A stretch of 64,000 nucleotides of DNA from an uncultured Bacteroidota bacterium (GTDB lineage: Bacteria > Bacteroidota > Bacteroidia > Flavobacteriales > Flavobacteriaceae). Location of the stretch: assembly GCA_902595555.1 (NCBI GenBank), contig CACJQM010000004.1, forward strand, positions 62,001 through 126,000. Reading direction: 5' to 3'. This document shows positions 1-9,600 of this stretch, in pieces. The notes beneath the pieces are model-generated. The model searched no databases and had not been told where the DNA came from. It worked only from the letters and a program-made list of their open reading frames with translations. The position numbers and the translations under genes are program-made. Within the stretch, counting starts at the first letter, position 1; each line of letters opens with the position of its first letter.

Positions 1-941
1 TCTTTAGCTTCATTATTCTTAATCTTGATGAATAATGTACCAACGATAGATGCTACAATACCAATACCTGCAATAAATAATGGTAATAAAATAGGTCCCA
101 TACCACCAAAGGGATCTGAAAACTGCTCCAAAGCATTATCACTCATATCTTTAATTATATAATTACCTAATACCATTGATGCTAATACAGTTGCAACATA
201 ACTCCCGAATAGATCTGCACCCATTCCAGCTACATCACCAACATTATCACCAACATTATCAGCAATTGTTGCAGGATTTCGAGGATCATCTTCTGGGATA
301 CCAGCCTCAACCTTACCAACCAAATCAGCCCCTACGTCAGCAGCCTTGGTATATATACCACCTCCGACTCTTGCAAATAATGCAATTGATTCTGCACCTA
401 ATGAGAAGCCAGCAAGAGCTTCTAGGACTATTGTCATATTTGTATAAAAATCACCATCATTTGTCATGAACTGATTAATAAAAAACATAAAAAATAAACT
501 CAATCCCAATACAGCTAGACCAGCAACACCAAGACCCATTACTGTTCCTCCACCAAAAGCTACATTGAGAGCTTTTGGAAGACTTGTCCTTGCAGCTTGA
601 GTTGTTCTGCTATTTGCATCAGTTGCTATTCTCATACCTATGTTTCCAGCAAGTCCAGAGAAAATTGCACCCACAATAAAAGCGGGGATTATTAGCCAAC
701 TTGTAGTTTCTACCACTAATGATATTCCAAAAAGTGCAGCAGATGCTACAATGACAAAAAAGAATAATAATCTATACTCGGCGTTTAAAAAAGCTAAAGC
801 ACCTTTTTTGATGGCAGAACTTATTGATACCATCTTTTCATTTCCTGGATCTTGTTTCTTTACCCACTGGGCCTTAAAATACATATATACGAGTCCTAGT
901 AATGATAATACAATAGGTATAAAAATTGGATTGAAATTCAT
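1..941 (-). CDS. hppA: membrane-bound H+/Na+-pumping pyrophosphatase (N-terminal part, cut by window start)
   Basis: An open frame starts at ATG 941 ([20 protein letters not shown]) and runs off the window at base 1, giving about 313 N-terminal residues of a protein that is usually over 700. It hydrolyses pyrophosphate and pumps H+ or Na+ across the inner membrane. The diagnostic pyrophosphate-binding stretch is clear around + positions 230-360: [11 protein letters not shown], then [20 protein letters not shown] and [11 protein letters not shown]. Several hydrophobic helices flank it. The residue that decides K+ dependence lies beyond the window edge, so ion specificity cannot be read. The family is certain; the 3' half is missing only because of the cut. 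Confidence 0.96.
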   Translation of the reverse strand, partial: MNFNPIFIPIVLSLLGLVYMYFKAQWVKKQDPGNEKMVSISSAIKKGALAFLNAEYRLLFFFVIVASAALFGISLVVETTSWLIIPAFIVGAIFSGLAGNIGMRIATDANSRTTQAARTSLPKALNVAFGGGTVMGLGVAGLAVLGLSLFFMFFINQFMTNDGDFYTNMTIVLEALAGFSLGAESIALFARVGGGIYTKAADVGADLVGKVEAGIPEDDPRNPATIADNVGDNVGDVAGMGADLFGSYVATVLASMVLGNYIIKDMSDNALEQFSDPFGGMGPILLPLFIAGIGIVASIVGTLFIKIKNNEAK

Positions 942-976
942 GGTCTTAATTTTTTAGGGGTCAAAAATATAAATTA

Positions 977-1954
977 TTATTTATATAGTACTTTATTAAC
1001 AGCTTTAATTACATCGTTATAATTGGGTAACCACTCCTTTAGTAGAACAGGAGAGTAAGGGGTTGGAGTATCAGCTGTATTAATTTTTATAATTGGAGCA
1101 TCCAAATAATCAAGTGCTTTATTTTGTACTTGATATGTTATTTCAGTTGAAACATTACCAAGTGGCCATGCTTCTTCTAAAATCACAAGTCTATTTGTTT
1201 TTTTTACTGAATTAATTATGGTATCTATATCAAGAGGTCTAACAGTTCTCAAATCAATTATTTCTATGTTGATATTATCCTCAGCCAATTTTTCTGAGGC
1301 CTTAAATACCTCCTTTAAAATTTTTCCAAAAGAAACAACAGTAACATCACTTCCTTCTTTCTTAACTTCAGCCTCCCCAATTGGAATAAGATATTCTTCT
1401 TCAGGAACCTGACCTTTATCACCATACATTTGTTCAGATTCCATAAAAATAACTGGATCGTCGTCCCTGATTGCAGATTTTAAAAGCCCTTTTGCATCGT
1501 ATGGGTTTGATGGTACAATGACTTTGAGACCGGGGCAATTTGCATACCAACTTTCAAAAGCTTGTGAATGGGTTGCAGCTAACTGACCTGCAGAAGCTGT
1601 GGGTCCTCTAAAAACAATGGGGCAAGGAAATTGACCTCCTGACATTTGACGAATTTTTGCTGCATTATTTATTATTTGATCAATACCAACTAATGCGAAA
1701 TTAAAAGTCATAAATTCAATTATAGGCCTGTTTCCAGTCATTGTCGATCCAACTCCTATTCCAGCAAAACCAAGTTCAGATATTGGAGTGTCAAGTACAC
1801 GTTTTTCACCAAACTCATCAAGCATCCCTTTGGAAGCTTTATAGGCTCCATTATATTCAGCAACTTCCTCGCCCATGAGATAAATAGTTTCATCTAATCT
1901 CATTTCTTCAGACATAGCCTCACAAATAGCTTCTCTAAATTGAATTTCTCTCAT
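977..1954 (-). CDS. pdhB: pyruvate dehydrogenase E1 component, beta subunit
   Basis: A 325-residue protein with the full transketolase-type pyrimidine-binding and C-terminal domains of an E1 beta subunit (starts MREIQFREAICEAMSEEM; IGVGSTMTGNRPIIEFM; C-terminal VILEEAWPLGNVSTEI). With E1 alpha it decarboxylates pyruvate using thiamine diphosphate, feeding acetyl-CoA to the TCA cycle. I chose ATG 1954 over the longer TTG frame at 1969 because that TTG lies inside a -7 promoter box (1967-1974) and because flavobacterial PdhB begins near this Met. The alpha and E2 genes are not adjacent, which is usual in flavobacteria. It is divergent from etfB. Confidence 0.96.
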   Translation of the reverse strand: MREIQFREAICEAMSEEMRLDETIYLMGEEVAEYNGAYKASKGMLDEFGEKRVLDTPISELGFAGIGVGSTMTGNRPIIEFMTFNFALVGIDQIINNAAKIRQMSGGQFPCPIVFRGPTASAGQLAATHSQAFESWYANCPGLKVIVPSNPYDAKGLLKSAIRDDDPVIFMESEQMYGDKGQVPEEEYLIPIGEAEVKKEGSDVTVVSFGKILKEVFKASEKLAEDNINIEIIDLRTVRPLDIDTIINSVKKTNRLVILEEAWPLGNVSTEITYQVQNKALDYLDAPIIKINTADTPTPYSPVLLKEWLPNYNDVIKAVNKVLYK

Positions 1955-1966
1955 TGATTGTCTGTG

Positions 1967-1974
1967 CAAAAATA
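1967..1974 (-). promoter_or_regulatory. -7 promoter box of pdhB (TATTTTTG)
   Basis: On the minus strand this reads TATTTTTG, an exact match to the Bacteroidota -7 consensus TAnnTTTG. It lies 12 bases upstream of the pdhB ATG at 1954. Its presence argues against the overlapping TTG at 1969 as a start codon. Confidence 0.6.
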
Positions 1975-2010
1975 TGAATATTTAATTAGAAATTAAATTT
2001 TAAAAATACT

Positions 2011-2020
2011 ATGCGCGCAT
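2011..2020. promoter_or_regulatory. GC-rich perfect palindrome between divergent pdhB and etfB
   Basis: ATGCGCGCAT is a perfect 10-base palindrome in otherwise almost pure AT sequence. It is 12 bases upstream of the etfB -7 box and about 36 bases upstream of the pdhB -7 box. It could be an operator for a dimeric regulator of both genes. This is inference from symmetry and position only. Confidence 0.25.
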
Positions 2021-2032
2021 AATAAATTATAT

Positions 2033-2040
2033 TATATTTG
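2033..2040 (+). promoter_or_regulatory. -7 promoter box of etfB (TATATTTG)
   Basis: Exact match to TAnnTTTG, five bases upstream of the etfB ATG at 2046. The transcript would begin at or very near the start codon, which suggests a leaderless or very short leader mRNA. Confidence 0.6.
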
Positions 2041-2045
2041 ATTTG

Positions 2046-2792
2046 ATGAAAATTTTAGTTTGTATTAGTTGCGTTCCAGACACAACATCCAAGATAAATT
2101 TTACAAATAACGATACAGAATTTGACACAAATGGTGTTCAATTTGTTATTAATCCTAATGATGAATTTGGACTCACTCGCGCTATGTGGTTTAAAGAAAA
2201 AGATGGTGCAGCTGTAGATGTTATCAACGTTGGAGAACAAACTAATGATTCTGTTTTAAGAAAATCTTTAGCCATTGGTGCGGATAAGGCTTTACGTATT
2301 AACTCAAAAGCAACTGATAGTTTTCAAGTTGCAAGTTATATTGCAAATTATGCAAAGGAAAATTCTTATGACTTGATAATTGCAGGCAGAGAGTCAATTG
2401 ACTATAATGGATCTATGGTCCCCGGTATGATTTCTGAAATGTTAGATATAAGTTTTGTTACAAACTGTGTAGGTTTGGAGATTGAAAATGGAACTGCTAC
2501 AGCAGAAAGAGAAATTGAAGGTGGTAAAGAAACCCTAAAATGCAAGCTACCATTAATTATAGGAGGTCAAAAAGGTCTGGTTGAAGAGAGTGATTTAAAA
2601 ATCCCAAACATGAGAGGAATTATGCAAGCAAGACAAAAACCTTTAACAGTAATCGAACCTTCTGAAATTAAAATTAAAACAACAACTAATAAGTTTTACA
2701 GACCTGAAGAAAAAAAAGAAATTACAATGATAAATTCAGATGACTTAGATAGGCTCATCGATCTTCTACACAATGAAGCTAAAGTTATATAG
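2046..2792 (+). CDS. etfB: electron transfer flavoprotein, beta subunit
   Basis: A 248-residue protein of the ETF beta family (MKILVCISCVPDTTSKINF; internal NPNDEFGLTRA; LIIAGRESIDYNGSMVPGMI). With EtfA it forms the FAD/AMP-containing heterodimer that takes electrons from acyl-CoA dehydrogenases and passes them to the quinone pool. The chosen start is ATG 2046, five bases after a TAnnTTTG box, rather than the TTG at 2043. etfA follows after two bases, so the two are surely co-transcribed. Length and motifs are normal. Confidence 0.96.
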   Translation: MKILVCISCVPDTTSKINFTNNDTEFDTNGVQFVINPNDEFGLTRAMWFKEKDGAAVDVINVGEQTNDSVLRKSLAIGADKALRINSKATDSFQVASYIANYAKENSYDLIIAGRESIDYNGSMVPGMISEMLDISFVTNCVGLEIENGTATAEREIEGGKETLKCKLPLIIGGQKGLVEESDLKIPNMRGIMQARQKPLTVIEPSEIKIKTTTNKFYRPEEKKEITMINSDDLDRLIDLLHNEAKVI

Positions 2793-2794
2793 TA

Positions 2795-3757
2795 ATGTCA
2801 GTACTAGTTTACATAGAATCTAAAAATAACAAGCCGAAAAAAAATTCTGCAGAGGTTATATCATACGGAAAGGAATTGGCAAATAAACTTTCTTGTGAAT
2901 TAACAGTTCTTACTATAAATATAGATGAATCAACTGAGTTAAATAAATATGGTCCAGATAAAATTTTAAAAATTTCTGATAACTCATTAAATATTTTTGA
3001 TGCAAAAAAATTTGCTGATATTATCTTTCAAGCAGCAAATAAATTTTCTATTTCGCACGTAATTCTAAATGGAGGTGTTGACTCAAAATACTTAGCTCCA
3101 ATGCTTGCTGTTAAGTTTCAAGCTGGATATGTTTCTAATGTGATTGACCTACCTTCAAAACTTGAACCCTTTACTGTAAGAAGAACATCTTTCTCAAATA
3201 AATCATTTTGTGATGCTTCAATAGTTTCTGATAAAAAAATTATTAGCATATCTAATAACTCTTTTGGGTCATTAGAAAATCCATCAACACCTGAAATAAT
3301 AGACTTCAAACCTAATGTAATTGAAAGTGGTCTTAAGCAAGAGTCTCTTGATTCAGCAAAAGATCAAATTACAATTGCAGATGCTGATGTTGTGGTATCA
3401 GCTGGAAGAGGACTTAAAGGTCCTGAAAATTGGGGAATAATTGAAGAGCTCGCTGATACTCTAGGTGCTGCAACAGCCTGTTCAAAGCCTGTTTCAGATT
3501 TAGGCTGGAGACCTCATAGCGAGCACGTCGGTCAAACAGGTAAGCCAGTCTCAACTAACCTATATATAGCAATTGGTATTTCCGGCGCTATTCAACACCT
3601 AGCTGGTGTTAGCTCTTCAAAAGTTAAGGTTGTAATCAACACTGACCCTGAAGCACCATTTTTTAAAGCAGCAGACTATGGGATTGTTGGAGATGCATTC
3701 GAAGTAGTTCCCAAATTAAACGAAAAACTTAAAGCATTCAAGGCTGAAAATAACTAA
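2795..3757 (+). CDS. etfA: electron transfer flavoprotein, alpha subunit
   Basis: A 320-residue ETF alpha subunit. The N-terminal ETF domain is variable. The C-terminal FAD-binding domain carries the family signature: VVSAGRGLKGPENW (around 200), ACSKPVSDLGWRPHSEHVGQ, TGKPVSTNLYIAIGISGAIQ, then INTDPEAPFFKAADYGIVGD. It binds FAD and partners EtfB in acyl-CoA and amino-acid oxidation. The start is ATG 2795, two bases after the etfB stop. Confidence 0.97.
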   Translation: MSVLVYIESKNNKPKKNSAEVISYGKELANKLSCELTVLTINIDESTELNKYGPDKILKISDNSLNIFDAKKFADIIFQAANKFSISHVILNGGVDSKYLAPMLAVKFQAGYVSNVIDLPSKLEPFTVRRTSFSNKSFCDASIVSDKKIISISNNSFGSLENPSTPEIIDFKPNVIESGLKQESLDSAKDQITIADADVVVSAGRGLKGPENWGIIEELADTLGAATACSKPVSDLGWRPHSEHVGQTGKPVSTNLYIAIGISGAIQHLAGVSSSKVKVVINTDPEAPFFKAADYGIVGDAFEVVPKLNEKLKAFKAENN

Positions 3758-3785
3758 TTTTCTATTTTTGAAATAAGTTATTTAA

Positions 3786-4352
3786 ATGAGTCTTGTAGAA
3801 TTAAGCGTTAACAGAATTTCATATAGTCAATCTCAAAACGGTGCATATGCACTTATTTTGGAGGAGATTGATGGTGAAAGAAAACTTCCAATTGTAATTG
3901 GAGGATTTGAAGCTCAATCAATTGCAATAGCATTAGACAAGGAAATTCAACCTCCAAGACCTCTAACCCATGATTTATTTAAAAATCTAGCCAATAATTA
4001 TGAAATCAAGATAAAACAGGTAATAATTCATAAGCTTGTGGATGGTATATTTTTCTCTAGTATAATATGCGAACGAGATAATGAAGAAGAAATTTTTGAT
4101 GCTCGAACATCAGATGCAATTGCATTAGCTCTAAGGTTTGAATCACCTATTTATACCTATGATAAAATTTTAGATAATGCTGGTATTATACTGAAAAAAG
4201 AAATCTCCAATAAGAATAAAGAAAAAAAGTTTGATGAAAGCTTTAAAGGTTTTAGTATAAAGGAATTAAATAAAAAAATTGCAAAAGCTATTGAAGATGA
4301 AAATTATGAACTTGCAGCTCAACTAAGAGACGAGATTAATCAAAGAAAGTAG
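3786..4352 (+). CDS. DUF151 bifunctional nuclease with C-terminal UVR motif
   Basis: A 188-residue protein. Residues 1-130 match the bifunctional nuclease family (DUF151/BFN): PIVIGGFEAQSIAIAL, RPLTHDLF, and the FDARTSDAIALALRFESPIY stretch. The last 30 residues (LNKKIAKAIEDENYELAAQL) form a UVR-type helical hairpin as found in UvrB and ClpC. Family members have been reported to cut DNA and RNA; the physiological role in flavobacteria is unknown. It sits 28 bases after etfA and 3 bases before nupC, in an order conserved in flavobacteria, so it is probably part of the etf-thyA transcript. Confidence 0.88.
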   Translation: MSLVELSVNRISYSQSQNGAYALILEEIDGERKLPIVIGGFEAQSIAIALDKEIQPPRPLTHDLFKNLANNYEIKIKQVIIHKLVDGIFFSSIICERDNEEEIFDARTSDAIALALRFESPIYTYDKILDNAGIILKKEISNKNKEKKFDESFKGFSIKELNKKIAKAIEDENYELAAQLRDEINQRK

Positions 4353-4355
4353 AAT

Positions 4356-5699
4356 ATGTTCAATATAATAAACTTTGCATCCGAATTAATACCAAGTACA
4401 GGTCTTACTTTTCAAGGTTTTATCAGAGGTAGTATTGGTATATTTTCTATAATTTTAATAGCATACCTATACAGCTCTAACAAAAAGAAAATTGCATGGA
4501 AGACTATATTGCTAGCACTTTTTAGTCAACTCTTAATTGGTATTTTAATTTTAAAAGTTCCATTTTTTCAACTTGTTTTTGAGAAAGCTGGAGCTATGTT
4601 TGTAAAGCTTATAGATTTCACCAGAGAAGGCACAATATTTGTGTTTGGAGATCTATTAACACCAAAAACAAATAGTTACATATGGGCATTTGAGATATTG
4701 CCAACGGTAATATTCTTTTCTTCAATTACTTCATTACTTTTTTACTTTGGAGTTATACAAAAAGTAGTTGGTTTTTTTGCAAAACTTTACACCAAGATTT
4801 TAAATATTTCAGGTTCAGAAAGCTTATCTGTAATTGGTAATATTTTCCTTGGGCAAACCGAGGCACCATTGCTCATAAAGGCCTATCTGCCCAAAATGAA
4901 TAAATCTGAGATATTGCTTGTGATGATTGGTGGTATGGCAACTGTTGCAGGTGGTGTTTTAGCAGCTTATATTGCTTTTCTTGGTGGAGATGATCCCATC
5001 AAGAAAATTGAATTTGCAAAACATCTTTTAACAGCTTCTGTTATGGCAGCACCTGGTGCAATTTTGATTTCTAAAATATTATTTCCACAAGATGAAAAAA
5101 TTGATAGTGATATTAATATTTCTGACTATAATGCTGGGTCAAATATTTTAGATGCCATTTCAAATGGAACAATCGAGGGAATCAAATTAGCTGTTAATAT
5201 TGGAGCCATGGTTTTAGTATTTATAGCTTTTGTTGCTATGTTTAATTATGTATTGTTTCAATTTGGTGACATAACTGGAGTTAATTCATTAATAGAAATC
5301 AACACTATATATGATAGTCTTTCATTAGAAGCTTTAATGGGTGTAATTTTTGCCCCTTTAATGTGGTTAATTGGAGTTGCTACAACAGACATAATGCCAA
5401 TGGGACAACTACTTGGAATTAAGTTGTCTATAAATGAATTTATAGCATACATGCAATTAGCAGAATTAGAAGATCCTTTGAGTCCAATAAAATTAACCTA
5501 TGAAAAGTCCGTAATAATGGCGACTTACATGCTGTGTGGATTTGCAAACTTTTCATCAATTGGAATTCAAATTGGAGGTATAGGTTCGCTAGCCCCAAAC
5601 CAGCGAAAAAATTTAGCCAACTTTGGAATTAAGGCTTTAATTGGAGGTGCCTTAGCATCACTGCTTTCAGCTGCAATTGCAGGTATGCTAATTGGTTGA
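4356..5699 (+). CDS. nupC: concentrative nucleoside transporter (NupC/CNT family)
   Basis: A 447-residue polytopic membrane protein with the CNT signatures: GQTEAPLLIKAYLPKM, MIGGMATVAGGVLAAYI, and near the C-terminus LCGFANFSSIGIQIGGIG. It imports nucleosides with a cation gradient. About 9-10 hydrophobic helices are visible. A hydrophilic stretch around residues 240-260 is followed by IEGIKLAVNIGAMVLVFIAF, as expected. Placed just upstream of thyA, it fits nucleoside salvage feeding thymidylate and nucleotide metabolism. Confidence 0.94.
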   Translation: MFNIINFASELIPSTGLTFQGFIRGSIGIFSIILIAYLYSSNKKKIAWKTILLALFSQLLIGILILKVPFFQLVFEKAGAMFVKLIDFTREGTIFVFGDLLTPKTNSYIWAFEILPTVIFFSSITSLLFYFGVIQKVVGFFAKLYTKILNISGSESLSVIGNIFLGQTEAPLLIKAYLPKMNKSEILLVMIGGMATVAGGVLAAYIAFLGGDDPIKKIEFAKHLLTASVMAAPGAILISKILFPQDEKIDSDINISDYNAGSNILDAISNGTIEGIKLAVNIGAMVLVFIAFVAMFNYVLFQFGDITGVNSLIEINTIYDSLSLEALMGVIFAPLMWLIGVATTDIMPMGQLLGIKLSINEFIAYMQLAELEDPLSPIKLTYEKSVIMATYMLCGFANFSSIGIQIGGIGSLAPNQRKNLANFGIKALIGGALASLLSAAIAGMLIG

Positions 5700-5765
5700 T
5701 ATCTTTTAATTTTTTTTTAAGAAAATACTTTATTTAAAATACCAATATTTATACATTTATTTGAT

Positions 5766-6590
5766 ATGAAGCAGTACTTAGAATTGGTAAGCCATGTAAT
5801 GGAAAATGGTGTCTTGAAACAGGATAGAACAGGAACTGGAACCAAAAGTGTTTTTGGATATCAAATGAGGTTTGATTTAAATGATGGTTTTCCATTAGTC
5901 ACAACCAAAAAATTACATCTAAAATCAATAATATATGAGCTATTATGGTTCCTAAAGGGTGATACTAATATTAATTATTTGAAGGAAAAAGGAGTCAAGA
6001 TTTGGGATGGATGGGCGAATGAAAATGGAGATTTAGGTCCTGTTTATGGTTCACAATGGAGAAATTGGAACGGCGATAATATTGATCAAATTTCTGATCT
6101 TATTGATACAATTAATAATAATCCGAAAAGTAGAAGAATGATTGTTTCAGCTTGGAATCCAAGCGTATTACCTGATACATCTAAAACTTTTAGTGAAAAT
6201 GTTAAAAATGGTAAAGCAGCTTTACCACCATGTCATGCATTTTTTCAATTTTATGTTGCTGAAAATAAATTATCATGTCAGCTATATCAAAGAAGTGCTG
6301 ACATTTTCTTAGGAGTACCATTTAATATTGCGTCGTATTCATTATTTACACATATGATTGCTCATGTTTGTAATCTTGAAGTCGGTGAATTTATTCACAC
6401 TTTTGGAGATGCACATATTTACACTAATCACTTCGAACAAGTCGACCTACAATTGAGTCGAAAACCTAAAAAACTACCAAAGCTTCTTATAAACAGAAAA
6501 GTAAGCGATATTTTCGATTTTCAATTTGAAGATTTTGAGATTTTAGATTATGATCCCCACCCACACATAAAAGGGGTCGTTTCAATCTAG
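5766..6590 (+). CDS. thyA: thymidylate synthase
   Basis: A 274-residue ThyA, slightly longer than the 264-residue E. coli enzyme. It converts dUMP to dTMP using methylene-tetrahydrofolate. Visible motifs are [11 protein letters not shown] near the N-terminus, the catalytic cysteine in [13 protein letters not shown] (about Cys156), [17 protein letters not shown] and [13 protein letters not shown] near-consensus -7 box, TACATTTA at 5751-5758, lies 7 bases before the ATG. Its dihydrofolate-recycling partner folA is usually very close in flavobacteria but here lies about 10.5 kb downstream, beyond the propeller genes. Confidence 0.98.
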   Translation: MKQYLELVSHVMENGVLKQDRTGTGTKSVFGYQMRFDLNDGFPLVTTKKLHLKSIIYELLWFLKGDTNINYLKEKGVKIWDGWANENGDLGPVYGSQWRNWNGDNIDQISDLIDTINNNPKSRRMIVSAWNPSVLPDTSKTFSENVKNGKAALPPCHAFFQFYVAENKLSCQLYQRSADIFLGVPFNIASYSLFTHMIAHVCNLEVGEFIHTFGDAHIYTNHFEQVDLQLSRKPKKLPKLLINRKVSDIFDFQFEDFEILDYDPHPHIKGVVSI

Positions 6591-6620
6591 TTTTGGTATG
6601 ATTATTGAAAAGTTTTTTTA
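6580..6620 (+). terminator. weak candidate terminator after thyA
   Basis: TTTCAAT (6580-6586) and ATTGAAA (6604-6610) form a 7-base AT-rich stem with a long loop, followed by a run of seven T. The stem is weak, so this is a low-confidence call. Confidence 0.3.
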
Positions 6621-6646
6621 ACCATTAAAATCTAATTAATAATACT

Positions 6647-6654
6647 TAAATTTG
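6647..6654 (+). promoter_or_regulatory. -7 promoter box of the first propeller gene (TAAATTTG)
   Basis: Exact match to TAnnTTTG. It overlaps the first possible TTG codon (6652-6654) and stands six bases upstream of the second (6661). This spacing resembles etfB and folA and favours 6661 as the translation start. Confidence 0.5.
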
Positions 6655-6660
6655 AACACC

Positions 6661-9600
6661 TTGAAAAAGAACAAATTAAATTACTTTTTTGCTTTTATAA
6701 TTTTTGTTGCAACTTTCTATACTTACAATGAGAATAATAACGTTGATTATGATGAGATAAGAAAAAAGCATTCAGAATTTCTTCAAAATAGTCCTTACAA
6801 AGAAACCAAATCACTCCAAAGAGACCAAAGAAAAAAACTTCAACTACCACCAAATGCCTATGCTGAAAGAATGTGGGAGTTATCAATGAATCCCTACACA
6901 GGAAGAACCGAGCCTGAGAAGCTTTTTTACTTACAGAAAGAGTTGAGGGAGAAAAATGACCCTCAAAACAGAATTGCTGGTGTTCCTGGTGAACCAAATA
7001 ATGATGAAACTAAATGGGTTCATAGAGGACCTTACAATGTTGGGGGACGTACAAAAGGAATTATGTGGGATCCGAATGATCCAACTAATGAAACTGTGTT
7101 CGCTGGTGGTATCTCTGGAGGTATATTTAAAAATACAAGTATCTCAAATCAAAATTCACCGTGGGTTCTTGTCGACGAAACTCTGCCCCAAAATTTAGCT
7201 GTTTCATCAATTACATATGACCCAAACGATACTAAAACATTTTATGTAGGAACTGGTGAATCCTACACAGGAGGAGATGCTTTGGGAAATGGGTTGTGGA
7301 AATCTATTGACGGAGGTGATTCTTGGAATAAAGTTATGGGTGGAGATACAAGTGCCAGTTATGAAAGTGGATACAATGTGGTAGAATATGTTGAGCCTGC
7401 AATAACTAAAACTTTCAGATTTAGTGAAGCAAATTTTGGACCTAGTGTGCCTTCAGAAAATCCAATTATTGAAAATGCCGTATGGGGTGTTGATGCTGCC
7501 AATGACGGGACTGATGGTAACGGAACAACTGGTGATGGGTGTTCTACATTTACCAATGCATCTGCTTTGAATGGTAAGATTGCTGTTGTATATAGAGGTG
7601 CCTGTTATTTTGCTCAAAAAGCTGCTAATGCTGCTGCTGCAGGCGCAAAACTTTTAATCATTGTAAATAATAATACGGATAATCCAAGTGAAATTATAAC
7701 GATGGCAGCTCCAACTGATGGGTCTGTGGATCTAAATTCAATTAATATACCTACTATTATGATTAGCAGCTCTGATGGTAATCATTTAAAAGCAAGAACA
7801 AATAATGGAACCGTTAAACTTCATGTACTAAAGACCGTAAAAGTTGCTGCTGGTTATACTGTAGTACCTGGAACTTTCTACATAAATGATGTCGTAGTCA
7901 GAGACAATGGAGGAGTTTCAGAAGTTTATGTAGCTGTTGGTCTTTCTGGCTACCGAGATGCTTCACGAACATTTTTTGGTGAGGATTATGGGCTCTATAA
8001 ATCAACAGATGGAGGAAATAATTGGAAAAAACTTGAAGTATACATCGAGGGCACCACCAATCCGATTCAACCTATCGATCTAGAAATTAGCGCTGTTGAT
8101 AATAAAGTTTGGGTTTCTTCAACTCGAGATTTCTCAGGAAATGGAGGCGGAGGAATTTGGCAATCGGATGATGCTGGTGATAACTTTACAAAAAAATATC
8201 AAGTAGATACAGAATTTGATCCTGGAAGAACCGAAATCGAAGTCACTTCAAATAATACTGTATGGATATTTTCTTCAACAAGAGACTCAAACCCAGTAAA
8301 ATTATTCAAAGGGAATAATGGACTAAATGGAGCTCCTAGTGCAATTACCCTGCCTGAAACAGTTGAAAATTATGATGAGTTTACAAGATCCCAACATTGG
8401 TATGATCAAATGTTGATTTCCGACCCTGTAAATCCAAATACTGTGTATGTTGGAGGAATAAATCTTCACAGAACAACTAATGGAGGAGCATCTGGTACAA
8501 CGAATCCATGGACTCAAATAAGTCAATGGTATGGTGGAACATTCAGCCAAGTATCTTATCAATACGTGCATGCAGATCAACATGGTGCTGCAATTTTAGA
8601 GTCAGATCCAAATAAAGTTTTATTTGTTAACGATGGAGGAGTTTTCTTCTCAAATGATGGTGGAGAAAATCTTTCATCAAGAAATGATAACTACCATACT
8701 TCTCAATATTACACTGTAGGAGTTGCTCCATCAACTATGTTTACAGATCATCAGGTAAGAGTTTCAGGAACCGATTCAAGGTATTCAACAGGTTCATCTA
8801 AATTCGTTTCTAGAGCTGGAGCTGATCAAGATGTTTTTGCCGGAGGCCTTCAAGATAATGGTACTCAATTTTCAATTGATAAAAGTAATGGAAGTTCAGT
8901 AGCTACAAGATCTGGTGGTGGTGATGGTGCTGCAACGATGTTTTCTCAAGATCCAAATAACAGATACTTTATTCAAAACTATGTTTACAATCAGAATGTT
9001 CGTGCTGTTAACCTAAATGGCGATAACTCTAGAGTTTTTACTTTACTTAATGAAGGTGGTTCCAACGGCGACTTTATTACTGTTCAAGCACTAGACTCTA
9101 ATTTAGGTATAGTTTATTCCAATTATGGATCGAATAGAATTATTGTGATGTACGATTGGGATGATTTTAAAGAAGAAGATAGAAATAGTGATGCTCCAAG
9201 CTTTATTTTAGAAGATTCTACTTTTTTAACTTCGAATATTTCTGCTCTCACTGTATCGCCGCATACTTCCAGTTCATCTACTTTATATTTTGGAACTGAA
9301 GCTGGACAAGTTGTAAAAGTTGAAAATGCAAACTCTGTCCCTAACGCATCAGGACAGTCAAATGCAAAATTCACAAGCCTTACAGATCAAAAGTTTGTGG
9401 GAAGTATTTCTGACATTGAATTAGGAAAAGATGAAAATCACATTTTTGTTACATTTCACAACTATGGAGTTGAAAATATTTTTTATTCAAATGATGGAGG
9501 TCAGACTTGGCAGGAAAAAGAAGGAGACCTGCCTGATATCCCTGTCAGAGCTATCCTACAAAATCCCCTTTTAGAAAATGAGGTAATTGTTGGTACAGAA

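Noticed and set aside
176-957. Plus-strand open frames over the hppA region
   Set aside because: They are antisense shadows; the minus strand encodes an unmistakable pyrophosphatase.
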